A stretch of 64,000 nt of DNA from Bradysia coprophila (GCF_014529535.1 NW_023503555.1:7502001-7566000), one strand, 5' to 3'. Shown: positions 12,030 through 23,099, numbered from the stretch's first letter. Numbers and translations are program-made. The notes: a model not told the origin generated them from the sequence alone.

Positions 12030-15000
12030 ATGGGCGGTTGTTTGACAAAATCAGAAGGATCGAAAGTATCGCCGAAAAATCAAGTAGGTATAACGTTGCA
12101 GTTTTTGCTACAGTGAACGACATCTCAAATGTCTCACTGTCATTTTTTTCGAAGAATGTCATTGTGAATTTGCAATGACACAATAAAATTCTCAGAAAAA
12201 TTTGACAGTGAGACATTTGAGATGTCGTTCACTGTAATAAATTATTAAAAATTGGAATTGCGGTTGGATTTCTTTTATGTCGAGTTGATATTTACGTAGC
12301 ACGCGATTCGATTGTCTAAAAATGTCGGTTAGTGTAATTTACCGGCAAATTGTAATTGAGGCTGAAAAATGTATTTTTAGTTAATTGAATCACGGTCATA
12401 ACTACAATCAGCTTACGAAATTAGTTCGCTACATTTTAATCGAAGGAACGAAACCGAGGCACGATCAGTAAAAATCTGGTTCAGTTTCGTTTGGATAAAT
12501 TAGCGACCGAATACCTTTGAAGTTGAAGCAGCCACATCTCCACAACTTACGCCATTCATTGACTCATTTATTCCCATTAATGAATATTTTCCGCACCAAT
12601 TTTTTTGCACGAAATTGACGTGCAAACTCTAGACATAAAAGACAGTGTTCGGATAATTTAACGGATATTTATCTGTTATCGATAACGACGACAAAAATAA
12701 TGACAAGCTCTGAGTAATATGGTCCTTTATATTGTAAAACACATGTTCAAAAAAATTGAAGTACAAGATTTGAGATCATTTCTTGTAGTTTTCGAAAGAT
12801 AAGATCGTCGCCATCCTAACTTTCCTACAACTAAGAACAAACAAAAGATTTGTACAAAATCGATTCATTTATTTCTTAAATTTATACCAACAATCAATGG
12901 GATCACAGCAGGAAGACAAAAGCTAAAATTATTAAAGTTGCGACGATTGATAACACTAATGTGAACCCAACTCCCAGTGCAATTGCTATCAAATTGTCTT
13001 TGTCGCAGCAACAGTATTGAGACTCATTTATCGGAAACTCAATACTTAATGATTCAGGAATCGGTACATTTGTTACAGTTGACTCATACGATGGCAACGA
13101 CAATTGATCGTATGCTACTGGTGTTGATCTATCGCCTATATTAAGTATTTCATTGTACGAAGGAAGGGTATGGTCGATGTTCTCCTGATACATTGGTGGA
13201 GCTGAAGATCTTTCGACGATATTGTATGCAGGTACGGTGTCATGAACATCATAGTCAGGCGTTGATATTCTCGGTCCTTCTTCAACTTCGGTATGACAAT
13301 CATTCCATGGGCAATCCGGTACCGTACACATTCTGCGCAATTCTCATGAACTTGTGAACTTCAAAAATCTTCTCTTCGTTCACTTTTCGTTCGATGTCAC
13401 TTGAATGAAAAATAATTAATTTGATAGTCCGCCAGCGGAGAATCATTCGTTTTATATTTATTTTTCTCATGCCAGACTTCGAGATAAGCTTCAAAATTTC
13501 GATTTTTAATAAATGAATGAATCATGTAAGACAGGCCTGTACGAGGAAATATACCGAGTATGGCATTGAATTCGGGAATAAAAAGTTATGAAAGCTCATG
13601 GTCGAAGAAAATACTTTCGACGAAAATCGAAGATATGGTGTATGGACTGGAGACCTTGAATTGATCAAGTCTATCGAGAAGAGCTTTTTAATATCACATG
13701 TAGTGGGAATATGTCCCTTCATTGAAGACTGGTTGTGCCAGTTCAATCGAAGAAAAAACAAATTTTGATATTAAATGAACTCTTCCTGACCATCCTTAAT
13801 GTACCTGCAGCTGTGCTCCGATTGGATTTTACTCAGAAATAGATAAAAGTCTTATGAAAAGCTATGTCTTCGCCGTTGTTTTGATTTGATAATTTCACGT
13901 GATGCTATGAATAGAATGAATACAATCACGTGAAATTATCAAATGAAACTCGTTTTTATCGAAATCTTATCAGTGTAATCCAGATGTCCATAATAAAAAC
14001 AAATATGTTTCGTTTGCACACCTTGCGCGTTCAAATTGCAGAATTACAGTGATATTTTTGATTTACTCGCTAATCTCACTAATAGCCTCTTACGGACAAT
14101 AACAAGTGCAGTCTGGACCACCGGCTTAATGTGACTTCCCAACCACGCCCCGAAGTATGCAAATACTCTCTGAGGAAAGTTAGATTCGTAATTGATATCT
14201 CGCCAAAATATAAGCGAGACATATGCATACAAATTAATCGTATTTGGGATACGTCATACGAGTCATCCAGTGTATTTATCGTTGCAGCCACCAAACACAC
14301 TGCAACTATGCAAATTATGAAGTTTCACTGAACGTTAGGACGTTAACAGTGCAATGTAATCGCGAGAAAAATTGGATGAGGAATTGTCTAACACGGGAAT
14401 CGAACCCAGATCATTTTGGTGGAAGGCTATAGTACGTAACCGCTGAGCCATCCCGTCCGTAGTGGGGAATGTTGATTCGATCCTATGGATTCATCCTTTT
14501 TCAAATTGTTCAAGTGAGGACTTTGAATCAATCCTACTAAATTCGTCCTTATACACTCGCGGAATTCTGAAAACCGACACATTTTCAGTTTTGTGATTTT
14601 TGTATGTATTTTTAAAGGGAGAAATCAAGAACTCGCGTAAAACACAAAAACAGAAAATATGTCGGTTTTCAGAATTCCGTGTGTGTACACATTGTTCAAG
14701 GAAGCGGTTTTGTTCGATCCTATTGAATTCATCTTTATACAAACGATCTGGGGAAGTTGTTTGACTTGATACTACTGAACTAATCCTTCATCCGGTCGTG
14801 CATTTAACTGCATAAAAATGCTTTGTTCTCGATTTTTCAAAGATTTAAAACTGTCTGCTCACTGAAAAAAGTGTCCATCGTTTTAGGAAACCTAACTAAG
14901 CTTTTGTAATACTATTTTCTTCAGAATGTGCAAATAGCGAAGAAGATACTATTGGCACCTTGTGCGAATAGTAAGTTTATAATACTTTGGATATTCGCCA

Positions 15001-18000
15001 ATTTTGTAGAACTGATATCCAACATAAGTAATGTTAGAACATCCGTTTTTCAACTAACTTGCCCCATAGTACACAAGAGAGTACAAAATTTGTAATTTCA
15101 TACAATAGTGATGCAACGTTGTTGTTCTTAAGTCGACCAACTATAGTTCATAGCTCTTTTATTCGGCCGAAGCTATCTTTTCTTCATAATAATATCAGCA
15201 GCGTTTTGAGACATAGTGCTTAGAAATACAAGCTAATCTATTACTTAGTATGTCATCAGTCATCTGCTATCGATCGTGAAAATAAACGATGGACTCTAGC
15301 CGATGAGGCATTATGGAGCAAATTGTATGTTAAAACAAATGAAGTAAAAGATTTACTGTCAAATACGTTACATCATTGGAAGTAATAGACTCGAAAATTA
15401 TACACGACAATATTATGCTTGCCACGCCTTCCATCTATAAAAATTTTGCCTTCCATCTATAAAAATTTTAATTTTGTTTATTGTTGGCAAACATAATTCT
15501 TAAATATCTCGTGGTAAAGTAACGAGTTACGCCCATTGATTTGTCTAAATTATTCGTCAGTGTTCCGAAAGTCTCAGAGGATTAGAAAACTATACAGCCG
15601 TTAGCCTTCACATTACGTTTATGAAAATGAAAACGAAATAGTTTTTTTTTTAACAAAAAAAAACGAGAATGAGGGTAGCAGTGCTGAACTTTAGCGTTGT
15701 GAGGCACTGACTTCAAAAGTAAGGCTTTTGCATTTTAACAAATGTCGAAATTTGGCACATTCCTGGCGTTACACATTTAACGAGTTCTAAAGTAGTCAAA
15801 TCGTCGATATCCTCACTACTCTCTTTTTCGCAAGGCCTCTCCGGAAGATGATGCAGACGGATACATTGGATTGGCAAAGAATCGTTCCTGTACAGATCTT
15901 CCATTCATCATTCTTCTACCGTGTTTCCTCATCGTTCTGGTTAGTTAATTTTCAAGCAAAAAATTGCGCCACCGATATGAATCGCATGTTTGAATTCAGT
16001 TTGCCTTACTTGGATATTGCATTTCATACGGAGACATTTATCGAATAGTAAATGGCTACGATGACTGTGGCAATGTGTGTGGAATGTTAAATACGTTTGA
16101 GGACTCAGCGTCCGGTTGCAGGGTATAGCGAAATGAATATGTTTTACCCTGCCGTATTATGGTGTGTAAAAATAGAATTGTTCCTTTACAGGGATTCGAC
16201 TATCGACGGCAGAAGTATCTGAAAGTTCAATCAAGTGGAACGACTGAAGTGGATAATGGGCAAATCAATCGAATTTGTGTGGAAACATGTGACGGAATCG
16301 CTGGATAGTAAGTGCATAAAAGTAGAGAGAAATTTTACACGATTTGCATTTCAAAATTGGTTCATGCATGAGTGTATAATGTGTGCATTGCCAGCGTTAT
16401 ATTGTTAAACTGGTCTCTAATGTTGTTTTTCAGCAAAAAATTTATTAATCGATGCATTCCGGAGAAGTCTTTATACCAAGTAAATTCGTTCTTCTCCAAA
16501 ACTGGCATCTCCGAGTTTTTCCAGGTGACTTATCATTAGAGAGAGACAGGTCCGGACTGGCCCTATTGGCATTCTGAAGGGCTTTTCAAAAATTTGTGTA
16601 TGAACGAAGGGAATTTTACAAACTTTCGTCATTTAACACCCGAAGGGCCTTTGGGTAGTCAGTCCGGCCCTAGCGTAGACATGATTTAGACACACACAAA
16701 TTTTAATTTCTTTACCAGGAAGTGTCTGAAGACTTGCAAATGTGTTGGAGAGAGATTCTATACCTTTGCTTGGCTGCTTTTGGTAAGTGATCAAAATCCT
16801 CCCCGGTACCATATCCACCCAAATCGAAATTTCTAATTCTTCGTAGTTTTCGCCGTAATAATCATGTTTATGTTCCGCTATGTCGTTGGTTTCATTATTT
16901 GGCTAGTGTTAGCTGGTGCGATTGCTATCTGCCTCATAGGGACAATAGTGCTATGGTTAGGCGGTGATTCATCATTGAAGAATTTCCTCTAAGTCAAATC
17001 TTTAAATTTTCAACAGGGCAATATACGGTTCGGAAAAGAACATGAACTACAATGATGCAATTGGTAAACGCCGAACCAACTCATTCCTAGCATTCGCCAT
17101 TATCGCCACAATAGCAACCATCGTGATCAGTCTAGTTGTGCTGGTACTGCGAAAAAGAATTCAGCTCGTCATCGCGCTGTTCAAAGAGGCTGGAAAGGCG
17201 CTGGGCAACATGCCACTGCTACTTTTGGAACCGATATTGGTAACTTGGTCTTCTCATTGAGCAATTGATTCCTACTCGTTCAATCCGATTGAATTATTCG
17301 AATTTCAGACTTTCATTGCATTGGTTACAGTCGTCGGACTGTGGCTGTACTTAGCAATTTGGATTGAAAGTTCTGGTGAATTGAAAATCGAAAACAATAC
17401 GTCGGCTAAGTATGTGAAAAATGCCACCATGAAGGTCACACGATGGTATAATGTGCTGGCAATGTTTTGGATGACCCAATTTGTGATCGGGTGTCAGCAT
17501 ATCGTGATTGCTGGAGCAGTTGCGTCATGGTTTTTTACAAGGTTCGTGCTTGCGATATTTTACGGATTAAGCTCGGGTCGAAAAGGGTCGGACTTTGTCG
17601 TTTAAATTACGATCGGCGTATAAGGATGCATGCAACGATGATGTTGTCTCAATTTTCATTCTTTCTTAGGAACAAAAGCGAATTAAACTCACCGATTGCA
17701 ACCAGTTTATTAAATCTGGTCAAATACCACTTGGGAACGGTAGCCTTAGGCTCACTACTGATAGCTATCGTTCAGCTCGTTCGCGCCATACTCAAATGGG
17801 TGGAGGTAATTCATTGTCGTTTCCCATTTTATCCCAATGTCATGTTGTCTCTCACCACTGTAGTACCTAACAGCCGATGCACAAAATCGCGTCACCCAGA
17901 CATTATATTGCTGCTGTCAGTGTTGCTTGTCGGTGTTTGAAAATTTTCTGCAATATCTGACGAGGAACGCGTACGTCGAGACAGGTTTGTAATGATTAGA

Positions 18001-18679
18001 TGTAGTAAAGGGTAGGGCGGGATGAGTACCTCTGAGTCTCTGAGTTCAATTACTATCTACTATTGCAGCCCTATTCGGTTACTCGTTTTGTACAGCCGGT
18101 AATAAAGCATTCAAAATTTTGTCCAGCAATGCGCTGAGAGTATTTGCCATTAATTCTGTGGGTGATTTTGTTCTTCTATTGGGTAAAGCGTTTGTCGTTG
18201 CAATCACTGTCCTTATTGGCATAGGAGTAATTCAAGTAAGTTTATACTCGAAAGTCGCTCTATCATTGGTCGACACTGTAATATTCGCTCGCTTCTTAAA
18301 AAACATTCTTCTAGAGCATGGATGGTGTACATCACAGCTGGGTTATACTGGTACTAGTCGGCCTATTCGCCTATCTTGTATCACATTGTTTTATAAGTGT
18401 GTACGAGGTAATGCTGTTAGTGTCTTCCTCAATCGCAAAATTTTCAAGAATTTTCATTCACAGATGACAATCGACACAATTTTCATCTGCTTCTGCGAAG
18501 ACTGTGAACTAAACGACGGAATATCGAAACCGTACTACATGTCGCGTAGCCTTATGGAATTTGTTCAGAATTCGAAACGAGCCATCGACACAAATGCTAA
18601 TACCCGGTCGACCAAAGCGTGGTCAACAAGTGCAACACCACCCCGCGAAGTCAAGACCATTTCGAGTGGAACGAATTAG
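12030..18679 (+). CDS. Choline-transporter-like protein (SLC44/CTL), frameshifted in exon 11
   Basis: Fourteen exons: 12030-12083, 15835-15939, 16000-16122, 16192-16307, 16434-16524, 16719-16782, 16847-16955, 17017-17239, 17309-17541, 17670-17805, 17864-17985, 18069-18235, 18315-18407, 18464-18679. The corrected length would be about 616 residues. Exon 1 gives MGGCLTKSEG, a likely myristoylated start as in CTL proteins. CTL hallmarks follow: NRSCTDLP before the first membrane segment, YGDIYRIVNGYDDCGNVCG at the start of the extracellular loop, about ten membrane segments in all, LTRNAYVET, then ALFGYSFCTAGNKAFKILSS. By family these are plasma-membrane and mitochondrial choline/ethanolamine transporters. 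Odd point: all phases agree except inside exon 11. There A5T4 at 17940-17948 shifts frame by one base between FEKF and LQYL, and the shifted frame stops in exon 12. Intron 1 contains an antisense gene, a MITE and a SINE. Confidence 0.9.
12109..12236. mobile_element. 128-base MITE with perfect 34-base terminal inverted repeats
   Basis: The arms run TACAGTGAACGACATCTCAA... and its exact reverse complement ...ATGTCGTTCACTGTA over 34 bases. TA at both ends fits a Tc1/mariner-type TA target site. It lies only 25 bases downstream of the exon 1 splice donor of the choline-transporter gene. The lack of mismatches in the arms suggests a recent insertion. Confidence 0.9.
12640..12800. repeat. Degenerate copy of the TACAGACGG MITE family
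   Basis: Contains ATCTGTTATCGATAACGACG followed by GGTCCTTTATATTGTAAAAC and AATTGAAGTACAAGATTTGA, in the order seen in better copies at 19378 and 25777. No terminal repeats remain. Confidence 0.5.
12868..12873 (-). terminator. Polyadenylation signal of the nested PY-motif gene
   Basis: TTTATT on the plus strand reads AATAAA on the minus strand. It lies 30 bases beyond the stop codon at 12903 and supports the minus-strand frame being a real transcription unit. Confidence 0.55.
12903..13331 (-). CDS. C-terminally anchored PY-motif protein nested in transporter intron
   Basis: Single-exon frame of 142 residues from the ATG at 13331, antisense within intron 1 of the choline-transporter gene. 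The N-terminal two thirds is hydrophilic and holds VPAY (33-36), PPMY (45-48), LPSYNEIL (56-63) and LPSY (79-82). PPxY followed by LPSY-x-E is a known docking pattern for WW domains of Nedd4-type ubiquitin ligases, and the PPxY-LPSY pair is used by the Drosophila sorting adaptor Commissureless. A CCC cluster (107-109, possible palmitoylation) precedes a single hydrophobic segment (about 113-142) that runs to the C-terminus, so it would be tail-anchored. An AATAAA lies 30 bases past the stop. Function as an endosomal sorting or ubiquitination adaptor is inference. I recognise no specific orthologue. An upstream 5' exon is possible. Confidence 0.65.
   Translation of the reverse strand: MCTVPDCPWNDCHTEVEEGPRISTPDYDVHDTVPAYNIVERSSAPPMYQENIDHTLPSYNEILNIGDRSTPVAYDQLSLPSYESTVTNVPIPESLSIEFPINESQYCCCDKDNLIAIALGVGFTLVLSIVATLIILAFVFLL
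13884..13944. repeat. Perfect 20-base hairpin
   Basis: ATTTGATAATTTCACGTGAT at 13884-13903 is followed after 21 bases by its exact reverse complement at 13925-13944. It could be a tiny fold-back element. The stem is short for a microRNA precursor. Confidence 0.7.
14050..14460 (-). mobile_element. tRNA-derived SINE, minus strand
   Basis: Read on the minus strand it begins GGGATGGCTCAGCGGTTACG (A-box-like) and carries GGGTTCGATTCCCGTGTTAG (B-box-like). It then follows the same body as the copy at 19921, through GATATCAATTACG to GGTCCAGACTGCACTTGTTA. It lies in intron 1 of the choline-transporter gene. The A-rich tail is eroded. Confidence 0.85.
15240..15420. repeat. Copy of the TACAGACGG MITE family
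   Basis: Contains CATCTGCTATCGATCGTGAAA, ATGTTAAAACAAATGAAGTA and GGAAGTAATAGACTCGAAAA in family order, within the transporter's first intron. Terminal repeats are eroded. Confidence 0.6.
16548..16672. mobile_element. Short MITE in transporter intron 5 with CCGGACTG ends
   Basis: The arms begin CAGGTCCGGACTGGCCC and end CAGTCCGGCCCTAG, with GAAGGGC motifs inside each arm, about 125 bases in all. A related pair of ends occurs in intron 4 of the ADD-domain gene (55099-55295). CAGGG-type ends recall hAT elements, but I could not identify an 8-base target duplication. Confidence 0.65.
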
Positions 18680-18861
18680 TTTACTGTTTTTAATGACGCA
18701 TAGGGATGGAATGAACGCTTCGAATGAACTTCTTTTTTACGATTTTCTTTTAGTGTTTGTATTTATGTGAAGAGGAATTTTAACCTTTCTTGTAGGCTGA
18801 GCGCTTTTAACAGAGATGTTGATGTGTCTATTGCCTTCAGCTTCATTGCATTTTCGTTGTA

Positions 18862-18867
18862 AATAAA
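18862..18867 (+). terminator. Polyadenylation signal of the transporter gene
   Basis: AATAAA lies 183 bases after the stop codon at 18679 and is the first such hexamer downstream. Confidence 0.6.
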
Positions 18868-18959
18868 TCGTTTGTGGTAATCTTTCACAAGTGGTGGAGA
18901 ATTCAAATCTGGCTTATTGAACGGTTTTTAATGGCAACATTTTAAAACCTCTAAAATAA

Positions 18960-19205
18960 CTACGATCAAGCATTCAGACTGGACCAACGAGTCATCTGTT
19001 ATCGACACCGACGATAAAAAATAGACCAGCTCAGATTGGTTCCGTTATTATATAGTAAATTCTTTCATATGGAAAACCCTGTATAGTAAATTCTATATCT
19101 AAACAAATGAAGTAAAAGATTTTGTACAAAACTCTAGAAAGTTGTTTAAGCAATAGAAGTACAAGATTTAATGATTCTATAGAGGACTATACCTAGACAT
19201 GTTTG
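18960..19205. repeat. Copy of the TACAGACGG MITE family
   Basis: Contains CATCTGTTATCGACACCGAC and AAACAAATGAAGTAAAAGAT, then AGAAGTACAAGATTTAATG. It is degenerate at both ends and lies just upstream of the better-preserved copy at 19378. Confidence 0.6.
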
Positions 19206-19377
19206 CCTTTTTTATAATGTAAGATATTTATTGATTTTGGGGAGCACGAAATTATTGTCGATTTTACAATACACAGACGAACTGAATTAAATGGTGGAAC
19301 AAAACTCGTGTCGATCGTTTTTTAATTAATATATTAACAACACCGGTTACGAGCAACCTTTATTTATCTATCTAATA

Positions 19378-19595
19378 ACCTGTTACAGACGGCTGTCATC
19401 TGTTATCGACAGCGACAGTACTAATAAACGACAAGGTCTGACTAATAAGGCCTTATATAGCAAAAAGAATGTTCCAAACAAATGAAGTAAAAGATTTCTG
19501 AAATCAATCTATGAAAATCTTCTGTCAAATGAAGCAATAGTTTGAAGTTTGAATAGTTAGTCGAACTGTTAATATGCTTACCGTCTGTGACAAGT
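19378..19595. mobile_element. MITE, best-defined copy of the TACAGACGG family
   Basis: The left end ACCTGTTACAGACGGC and right end ACCGTCTGTGACAAGT are imperfect inverted repeats of about 15 bases. The interior carries CATCTGTTATCGACAGCGAC, AAACAAATGAAGTAAAAGAT and, about 50 bases on, CAAATGAAGCAATAG. The unit is about 218 bases with no coding capacity. It serves as the reference copy for the family in this window. Confidence 0.85.
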
Positions 19596-19920
19596 TAAGA
19601 GTTTAGTCTCTCTCTTCTTTCACGTACAGAGTTGTAACATTCGCTTTTCTCTTTCGCGGTTCATAACTAGAGCGATGACGTGAATAACAGCTGAGTTCTT
19701 TCGAAGAGAATCCCACCCAATTCGATTGCATCTTTGAGATAATTCTCTGCATCATAGGTGATGTGGTGGTGGTGGAGGTGGTGATGTTTGGAAAATCATC
19801 AAAAAGTTATGTGTCACTCGCCGAGTCGCGCACACTTTTGGATTATATTTCAAGTACATTTCGTCGCAAAAAAGAGACCAAAAGAGAATAAGCAATCCAA
19901 TCAAACAACACATTTATGGG

Positions 19921-20340
19921 ATGGGATGGCTCAGTGGTTACGTACTAGCCTTCCACCAAAATGATCCGGGTTCGATTCCCGTGACAGACAAATTCCGCAT
20001 GGAATTTTTCTAGCGATTATATCGCATTGGTAACGTCCTAAGTTCACTCAAGCTTCATAATTTGGGTAGTTGCGGTGTGTTTGGTGGCTGCAACGATGTA
20101 CACACTGAATGAATCGTATGACGTAACCCAAATACGATGAATTTGTGTACATATGTCTAGCCTACATTAAGGCGAGATATCAATTTCACACCTAACTTTC
20201 CTCAGAGAGTAATTACATACTTCGAGGCGTGGTTCGGAAGTCACGTAAAGCCGGTGGTCCAGACTGAACTTGTAATTGGCTGTAAAAAGGCTGTTAGAAC
20301 GGTCTCAAAACCAACAAATAAATAAATAAAAAAATAAAAT
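19921..20340 (+). mobile_element. tRNA-derived SINE, full-length reference copy
   Basis: The 5' head resembles a tRNA: GGGATGGCTCAGTGGTTACG (A box) and, about 35 bases later, GGGTTCGATTCCCGTGACAG (B box). A body of about 300 bases follows, then an A-rich tail of AAATA units (20310-20335). These are the expected pol III promoter and tail of a SINE. Copies at 14050-14460 and 7975-8692 share the whole body, so the family is defined within this window. Confidence 0.9.
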
Positions 20341-20546
20341 AAATGTAAACCTTCCAAGGTCCAATAATAGTCCAATCAGCTGATAGTATTTGCCTTGCAG
20401 GAGAGAAATTTCCCGTTATTTGCACTTGCCTTATACTTTAGGAATTTTTATTACCTTTAACTATTCATTCCCCGTTCCTTGGACCGCCTTCCCCATCCCC
20501 TAATATCAATTAAAACTTTTCATTTTTATTGTAAAGGAAATATAAC

Positions 20547-20816
20547 TGATCTCGGGGTATATCTGTCACAATAAAGTAACCTGAAAATTTGAATTTGCGT
20601 GGCAGTATGTTTTCATGTGAAAACAATTTTGAGTTTTTTTTTCGTTTTAATTGCATGTAGAGGTAGTGTGTTTGACTTCAAAACAATTGAATAGTAAACT
20701 GTAATCTTTCATTCGGTTGAATTTGTTTTTTCCAAATTTTAATTTAATTTTGTTTGGAAAATGCAACACAAATTCAAATTTTGCCTCCTGTTTTGACAGC
20801 TATACCCCGAGATCAC
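20547..20816. repeat. Fold-back element with GATCTCGGGGTATA arms
   Basis: The left arm TGATCTCGGGGTATATCTGT and the right arm ACAGCTATACCCCGAGATCA are inverted copies. The match extends inward to AAATTTGAATTTG on the left and CAAATTCAAATTTT on the right. About 270 bases in all, without coding capacity. Confidence 0.8.
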
Positions 20817-21149
20817 TTACACTTAATTGGTCAAGAAACTCTCTGCTTAAACACTGTATAGAGTGTTTACGGATTTTTGATCAGTTAAATTTGACTTGTC
20901 ACACGTCAAACTGAGAGAGATCCACACAAATTTAAACTGAGCTCGGCTCTCGATTTTTTTATGAAGTTCAAGGCCGACGCCGGGCCGGTTTTATTTCTCA
21001 AATTTCTAAAAGTATATATATCTTGAGTTTCTATATCATTTTTGGGCAAACATGAAACAAGTATAAAAGACAACCAGATTTAGATTTTAGTACATTCGCA
21101 CAGAAATGAGTCGTATATATGTCACTAAGATTTACGGAGGGATTCGTTT

Positions 21150-21725
21150 GAAAAACAGCCTACCGAAATCGGACGCATTTTCTAGTGGAATTATCTATAT
21201 GTACCTTCGACCCTAGAAACCGAAACCACTTCCAAAAAAAATCTTCGAAGCTTGTGTGGCTTCGGTCATTAAAAACAGAAAACTTGCACTTTTCTTACAA
21301 AAATTGCTCCAGTTACTCGAGTCGTACAGGGTCGTGTGGGATCTCATTAGAAAGGTAAATACATGAACTATTGAGCCGAATAGGGACTTAATGGTTTTAA
21401 AATTCATTCACACTGAAATATGTGCAGTTGAAGTTTTCAACCGAAGATTTAAACTGTTCTTACAGAAATTTCTCGAGGCCCACAAAACGTACATGGGGTA
21501 TCATTCGAAAAGTAATTTTATGTGCTTTTGGGCCAAATAGGATCTTATGTAGTCGGGATGCATGTACAATGAAATAGAAGTTGAAATGTTAAAGTGCCTA
21601 TATTTCATCGAATATGCATCCATACTTTTGAAAGCGGTTTCGGCTTCTAGGATCGAAGTCCTTTCTAGGTACAGATAGAAAATTCCACTAGAAAATGCGT
21701 CCGATTTCGGTACGCTGTTTTTCAA
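21150..21725. mobile_element. Inverted-repeat element of about 576 bases
   Basis: The left arm starts AAAAACAGCCTACCGAAATC and continues GGACGCATTTTCTAGTGGAA and then CCCTAGAAACCGAAACC. The right arm is the reverse complement (GGTTTCGGCTTCTAGG, then TTCCACTAGAAAATGCGTCC, ending GCTGTTTTTC). The arms are about 90 bases. Fragments of the family occur at 5440-6110, 7948-7970 and 8790-9080. No transposase is encoded. Confidence 0.8.
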
Positions 21726-22059
21726 TTTTTTTTAAAATAAATTCGAGGAACATTGAGAAAGTTGATAGACAAAAACAGAGCATGGGTGGAATAGAGCCTA
21801 TGAAAAGTTCTACTTGGGTCATTTATAAATTACGTAACGCTTTTTCAGTTCTGTCATAACAATTAAATCTTAAATTGTTCGATAAATGTGCGGCCTGCGC
21901 AGTTAAAACTATGTTCTAACCCCCCAAAATGAGGGACCTGATCATAGTTTTAACTTCACACACAGAGTGCGTATTTCTCGAGTTATTTAGGATTTAGGCA
22001 GCAATGAAAAAGCGTTACGTAATTTATTAATGATCCCTTTCCGAAAATAAGGACAACAC

Positions 22060-23040
22060 TTCTGCAGCGATACTCAATCAAAGACCATTATTTTTGTATT
22101 TAATTTACGTTTTATTTGGGTCATCATTTGTGTATTTTTTTCAGTTTTCGGTTAGAATCTGATTTTTTTTTAATTTAAACATTGTCACAATAATTCTAGT
22201 AACAAAGAATAGTTTACTTTTTAAAAATCACGTAAAACATAACCTCCCCATCATTTTTGTTTTCTCATTTTTTTTGTTTTTTTATATTTCAAAAAACCGT
22301 ATTTTTGTAGAATTTTTTTTTTGTTTTTTTATTTTATTAGCTTTTTAGTTTTTGTTTCTTTATCAATTTTTATCTGGTTCTCCGTCTTCTGTAAATTTAA
22401 GTTTTCATTTTTAAATATAATTTTCTCCTTTTTCTTTTCTCTTTTTTTAGTTGATTTGATCGAAATAATGATTGAACCAAACACAAATTCTGATGCATAA
22501 TTTTTTTTATCTTTTTCTTCTTCTAGATTACGGTTATGTTATACATAAAAATATATAAATTAAATATTTTATACTTTGAGTCTAGAACATTTTCACTTTG
22601 TTTTTTTATTCATTTTTTTCTCTGTTTTTCATCATCATTTTCACTTTCTTCTTCTTTAATATAAAAGTTAACCTGAAATTTTTTACAATAAAAATGTCAT
22701 AATCAATTGGATTCAATAAATTTGGTTTTTTCTTTTTGTTTTTGATTAAAATTATATTGCGTTGCTATTTTTAATAGAAAAAAAAAACCTTTTTTTTATT
22801 TAAATAAAAAAAAAATATATTTTAACAATAATATAATAAAAAAAAACTCTTTTTTCGTTTAACATTTGGAATAACAAAAATATATTAAAATGGCATAATT
22901 TAATTGATAAAAAATATTTTCTCATTTTAACAAAATAAAACAAAAAACAAAACAAACAAAAAAATACTGAAATATAATTTTTAGTTTTTACAAAAAAAAT
23001 TCTATTTTATATGACACTTTTGCTTTTACCTTTTTTTACG
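22060..23040. other. Very AT-rich stretch, no gene seen
   Basis: Nearly a kilobase of T-runs and A-runs with little G or C. There are no open frames of note and no clear tandem period. It is probably low-complexity intergenic DNA. Confidence 0.6.
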
Positions 23041-23099
23041 AAAATATAAACGACACTGTTCATCAATGCGGGGGCTCGCACATTTCTTTATGTCCAATT

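Noticed and set aside
13884-13944. MicroRNA precursor
   Set aside because: A 20-base stem with a 21-base loop is too short for a normal Drosha substrate and there is no expression evidence.
19921-19990. Functional tRNA gene
   Set aside because: A and B boxes are present, but the acceptor and anticodon arms do not pair properly and the sequence runs on into a repeated SINE body.
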